Source of the DNA: Stratiolaelaps scimitus
Taxonomy: Eukaryota; Arthropoda; Arachnida; Mesostigmata; Laelapidae
NCBI GenBank assembly: GCA_019614645.1
Contig: JABWDB010000008.1
Coordinates: 9,548,001 to 9,612,000 of the forward strand
Reading direction: 5' to 3'
Length of the DNA stretch: 64,000 nucleotides
Of the stretch, positions 60,868 through 64,000 are shown piece by piece. Positions within the stretch are counted from its first letter, which is position 1. The number at the start of each line of letters is the position of its first letter. Position numbers and translations under genes: made by a program. Below the pieces are notes generated by a model that had not been told where the DNA came from, did not search any database, and worked only from the letters and a program-made list of their open reading frames with translations.

Positions 60868-60992
60868 TTCGCATCAAGCAAAAACAGACAACCCAAGGGG
60901 TTAACCTCATCTTCCAGAGAGTATATTACTCTACGATGAAGCCTGTCATTTGCATAGAAATCGTTATTCAGATGGAACTCTATGTGCCATTC
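60868..60992 (-). CDS. candidate internal exon, unidentified protein
   Basis: Seen: a strong pyrimidine tract and acceptor (CCCTTAATCTGTCTAG) and a GTAAGT donor bracket 125 nt. Only one of three frames is open, giving EWHIEFHLNNDFYAND, then RLHRRVIYSLEDEVNP and LGCLFLLDA. Balanced charged and hydrophobic content suggests a globular domain. It ends with a two-base overhang. No family recognised. Likely the same strand and possibly the same gene as the frame at 59792-60041. Confidence 0.42.
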
Positions 60993-62594
60993 CTAGACAG
61001 ATTAAGGGAATGGAACCTGAGAGGTCGGTCCCAGACTCTCGGTGTACGGGCTTGCCTGCCATGCTTGCGTGCAGATGCAACCGCTGTCCCGCTGCCCCAG
61101 CAGTATCCGAGAGACGACGATGATGATGAGCCTTGCCTCAAGAATGCTCCTCCAACAACGCAATCGGAGGTTTGAGGCTAACCGCGAAGAGCAGCTGTAG
61201 CATCCACTCTCTCGAAACCTAAGGTACTGCTATTTGGTCCGATCACCCAGATAACAGATCTTCGCTTCAGCCGCTTTTGGATTCGATATTGATCTGATCC
61301 GCCGGTAGAGGACGGATCTCTCGGTCATCTTTGCTTTTCCCGATACGAATTTTTTTTCCTATTTGCCTCATTGCGTCTCTCATTCCCAATCTTTTCTCCT
61401 CACACGTTCTTCAAGGGCTCTTTGCCGCATCCACTTTCCTCGGTTCCATCAGCTCGATCGGCTCACGCCTCTCCACCTCGCGGCCTTTTCTCACACTGTA
61501 CACTGTTAGCACCTACGGATGTCCGTCTATGCCTCCTTTAGACGCAGGGGACGCAAGAGACGATCGTCTATCGTGAAACGAACGAGATGGGATCAGATGA
61601 TCAGCGCTTCCGGTTCCACTTCCTGGTGCAGCGTCTTCGTTTTTTCTTCTTTCTGCTCGCCGTTCTCCGTGGCGCATCTTCCATTTCCTATCGTCATCAT
61701 CCCCTGTACCATGGCGGCACCATGGCACAAGATCCAGACGGAGGCAGGCAGCCGATTGCACGAACCACGGACCAAACCGTCTGTCCGTCTGTCGCCGCTG
61801 CGTCTTCTCCTGCTACCAATTCCCTCGGGCGAGTAGCCGCGCATGGGACTACTGCTGCTCCGACGCCGCCATCGCCCGGGACACTCCCGCATGAGTGCGT
61901 CTTGTGCCCGCGCCCCTATGAGCCGTCTTATGTCCAACTACCAACCAAAGAGGATGCCTATCGTTCCATGACCCTATGTCCCTAGGCTCCAACCCGTATG
62001 TGAGACGTTCACAGCCGTACACACACTGCCGCCGCTGTTACCGCTACTGCCGCCATAACACGCACACAACAATAGCGAGAAGCAGGGGAAACAGAATGAA
62101 CAGCAAACGGGAACGACGGCGGAGGCTATCTCTTCGATTGCCAAAAACCGGGTGGGGGTGTCGTAGGTGAAGCTGCCAGCTCAGACAGATCACATATACC
62201 CGGAAGAGGAATAGCGGCGGTCAGCGGACGGAGGAGGGTATCCCGCAGGGCTGTCGGCCTCAACCGATTGGGACATCGAAAAGGCTCCCATTTGTGTGGA
62301 CTTGCATACAGCGGGAGAGGGTATATCGTGTCGTTGTCGATTGTCAGCCATCCGTGAGCAGCGGCCGGACCCGCACACACGTACATATGGGAACGCACGC
62401 AAGCCCATATAGGGAGACAAGTAAGAAGAGAACGCGCCGGTGAAAATGGAGAAAATGCCTGACATTTGTGTGATCTGTGCAAGATAAATACTGTGAAGTA
62501 TGGTATGATATATATACACTCGGCCATGTGCAATATAATATGTATAGTACACTATGGAACGGATGCACAAAATGTAGTTCGCTTTTTCCCGCAG
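60993..62594. other. GC-rich region, frames on both strands, no confident gene
   Basis: 61.3-62.2 kb carries overlapping open frames on both strands in all phases, as expected for GC-rich DNA. Nothing recognisable. Confidence 0.4.
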
Positions 62595-62731
62595 ATGTGT
62601 CACAGGTCTGGCAACCGTGCGTGAAACCTGACTTCATAGTTGACGCACGATGTGGGCTATTATCACTGGTGTCTTGGCCCTACAGTGGATTAAAAAGTAA
62701 CTCGCTGTATTTAAGGAACCCGCAAATATAA
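62595..62731 (+). CDS. candidate terminal exon
   Basis: Seen: an excellent acceptor (GTTCGCTTTTTCCCGCAG) is followed by a frame of 44 codons (VSQVWQPCVKPDFIVDARC, then LLSLVSWPYSGLKSN) to TAA at 62731. The incoming phase needs one base from a previous exon. No upstream partner identified. Confidence 0.3.
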
Positions 62732-63115
62732 AAACTGCTTCGGAAAATGACTTCTTGAGCCGGTCATCAGTTAGAGATAAAGGGTCGGACCTTCCCTTTG
62801 GCCGCTCTGATTTCCTCTCATCTCGTCGGAATCAAGACAACAATATTGCTAAATCAATCTCGGTGACCAGGCGGTGTTGCAAATCTTGTGAAATCCGTCG
62901 GTGATATGGTTTTACAGAGCACTAGTACTTTTACGCGGCCTATGTGCATTTTCATTTTCGTTGCTTCACACATATATACGAAGTATTTCATCTACTCAGC
63001 TTAGGTTGATAACAGCATGCACTATACACTGTGTTTTTACTGAACGTTAGAATGCGCAAGATCGTATGAGCGACCTGACCCAAGCTCCCACAAATCAGCA
63101 TAACGAAAAACTAAA

Positions 63116-63184
63116 ATGTCGACTGATGTAATTGTAGATAAACTGCAAAAAAAGTCCTACCATCACTTTCAACCAGAGCCATCG
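63116..63184 (+). CDS. candidate first coding exon of a gene running off the right edge
   Basis: Seen: ATG at 63116 in a good context (CTAAAATGTC) opens 23 codons (MSTDVIVDKLQKKSYHH, then FQPEPS) that end exactly at TCG|GTGAGT, phase 0. An upstream ATG at 63066 opens a 21-codon frame (MSDLTQAPTNQHNEK) that overlaps the start, a typical uORF layout. Downstream exons would lie beyond 63.5 kb or outside the window. Confidence 0.33.
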
Positions 63185-64000
63185 GTGAGTACGCTCTCAT
63201 AGACTCGCTACGAGACATCTCGATTCTGATCCTGCAGCAGACCCTCTTTGCCAGCGCAGGGTCCCAAGGCCGTATGGTATGAGGGTCCGCCCAGGAGCGA
63301 GAGGTCCCTCGCTCCAAGGCCGCGCCGTGGGGAGGGTCTGTCTAGGCTGGGGTGTTTGCTCCGGTCTCATTATGCGAACCAACGTCGACGGGGGGGGTCT
63401 CTTCACAACATTTCGCCTGATCCCTTTTTACCTCTAATACCACCTGTATACGAGTTACATGAACTGAAGTTTTGTTTTGCACTGAAAGCAGCAAGTAGAC
63501 GCCCAAAGTTAGCACGAGTTCTACCGAAATAAACGCGATATTCATTCGCATGGCTATGGGGTGACGGGAAAATTCTAGTAATGATAAATATATCAGCTAA
63601 TTGATATTTCTAATGCAAAGGGTAACACTATAACCACTGCAGGGTGTCCGCCGCTCAAACCACGGGTAGGCGGATGGTAACAGGATTGAGATGTTAAGAG
63701 AACAGTGAAACACAACGAGTAACAGCCATTTTCATGCAAGTCCAAGGTCCGAAAAAGCTCTACTTATAAAAGCTGCAATTTTTATTTTACATAACGCATA
63801 AAGTCTAGTGGAAGATAATGGAGCTAAATTGGCAGATCGTAACAAGAATAATGCTTAGGTTACAGAAGCTGCAATCACGGACAAAATCGCATAATAGAGC
63901 CCACTAACTCTGAGCGGAACACGTTGTGGCTTTGAATGCCACGAATAGGGAGTTCCATAAGCTCTGTTTCATACCGAGGGGTTCCAGGGAGAAGTTCCAC
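63185..64000. other. probable intron or spacer
   Basis: Contains an 8-bp perfect hairpin (63294-63301 with 63308-63315, 6-nt loop) in a GC-rich patch. Nothing else recognised. Confidence 0.35.

Noticed and set aside
61519..61985. Overlapping + and - frames of 105-132 codons
   Set aside because: GC-rich composition explains them; no splice or domain evidence chooses between strands.

Overview
This window looks like nuclear DNA from an arthropod. A mite or other chelicerate is my best guess, but that is inference from style only: intron-rich genes with GT/AG splice sites, TATA-box promoters, long AT microsatellites and a CR1/jockey-like retrotransposon scrap. There are no operons, rRNA genes or CRISPR arrays. 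Most of the 64 kb is non-coding. Eukaryotic exons were called by eye from reading frame plus splice consensus, so isolated exons carry low confidence.

The most interesting block is 43.4-53.8 kb, a tandem array of four copies of one three-exon gene (units A-D, all + strand). Each encodes a small secreted protein of about 118-122 residues: a signal-peptide exon ending in a D/E-Y-x-x-C motif, a 68-nt exon carrying Y-x-x-C-V-M-V, and a last exon carrying K-F-P-G-L, I-C-K, G-D-D-G-E, V-N-Q-F-L and K-C-L. Splice phases (1 then 0) and four cysteines (about C-x12-C-x34-C-x33-C in unit D) are conserved. B, C and D are intact. A is a pseudogene with a frameshifted last exon. Each copy has the same 13-bp TATA element, about 135-140 bp before its ATG. 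In A this spacing is 41 bp longer, which is the size of a perfect 17-bp-arm hairpin sitting in its leader. A frameshifted reverse-transcriptase fragment lies just after unit C's poly(A) signal. I do not recognise the family with certainty. The layout is loosely reminiscent of tick microplusin-type antimicrobial proteins lacking one disulfide.

Elsewhere: 0.8-4.5 kb (- strand) holds several exon-like frames and a terminal frame ending in a prenylation CaaX box. 23.8-24.5 kb (+) holds a clean two-exon gene for an 86-residue basic protein that also ends in a CaaX box. An 87-nt phase 0/0 exon (-) lies at 19.8 kb and a terminal exon with a poly-Ala run (-) at 23.4 kb. Further candidate exons lie near 12.9, 15.9, 32.6, 33.1, 54.5, 59.9, 60.9, 62.6 and 63.1 kb. 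The rest holds microsatellites, GC-rich stretches with CAG/CTG runs, a tRNA-Leu-like pseudogene or SINE head at 34.5 kb, and a few dispersed or inverted repeats.
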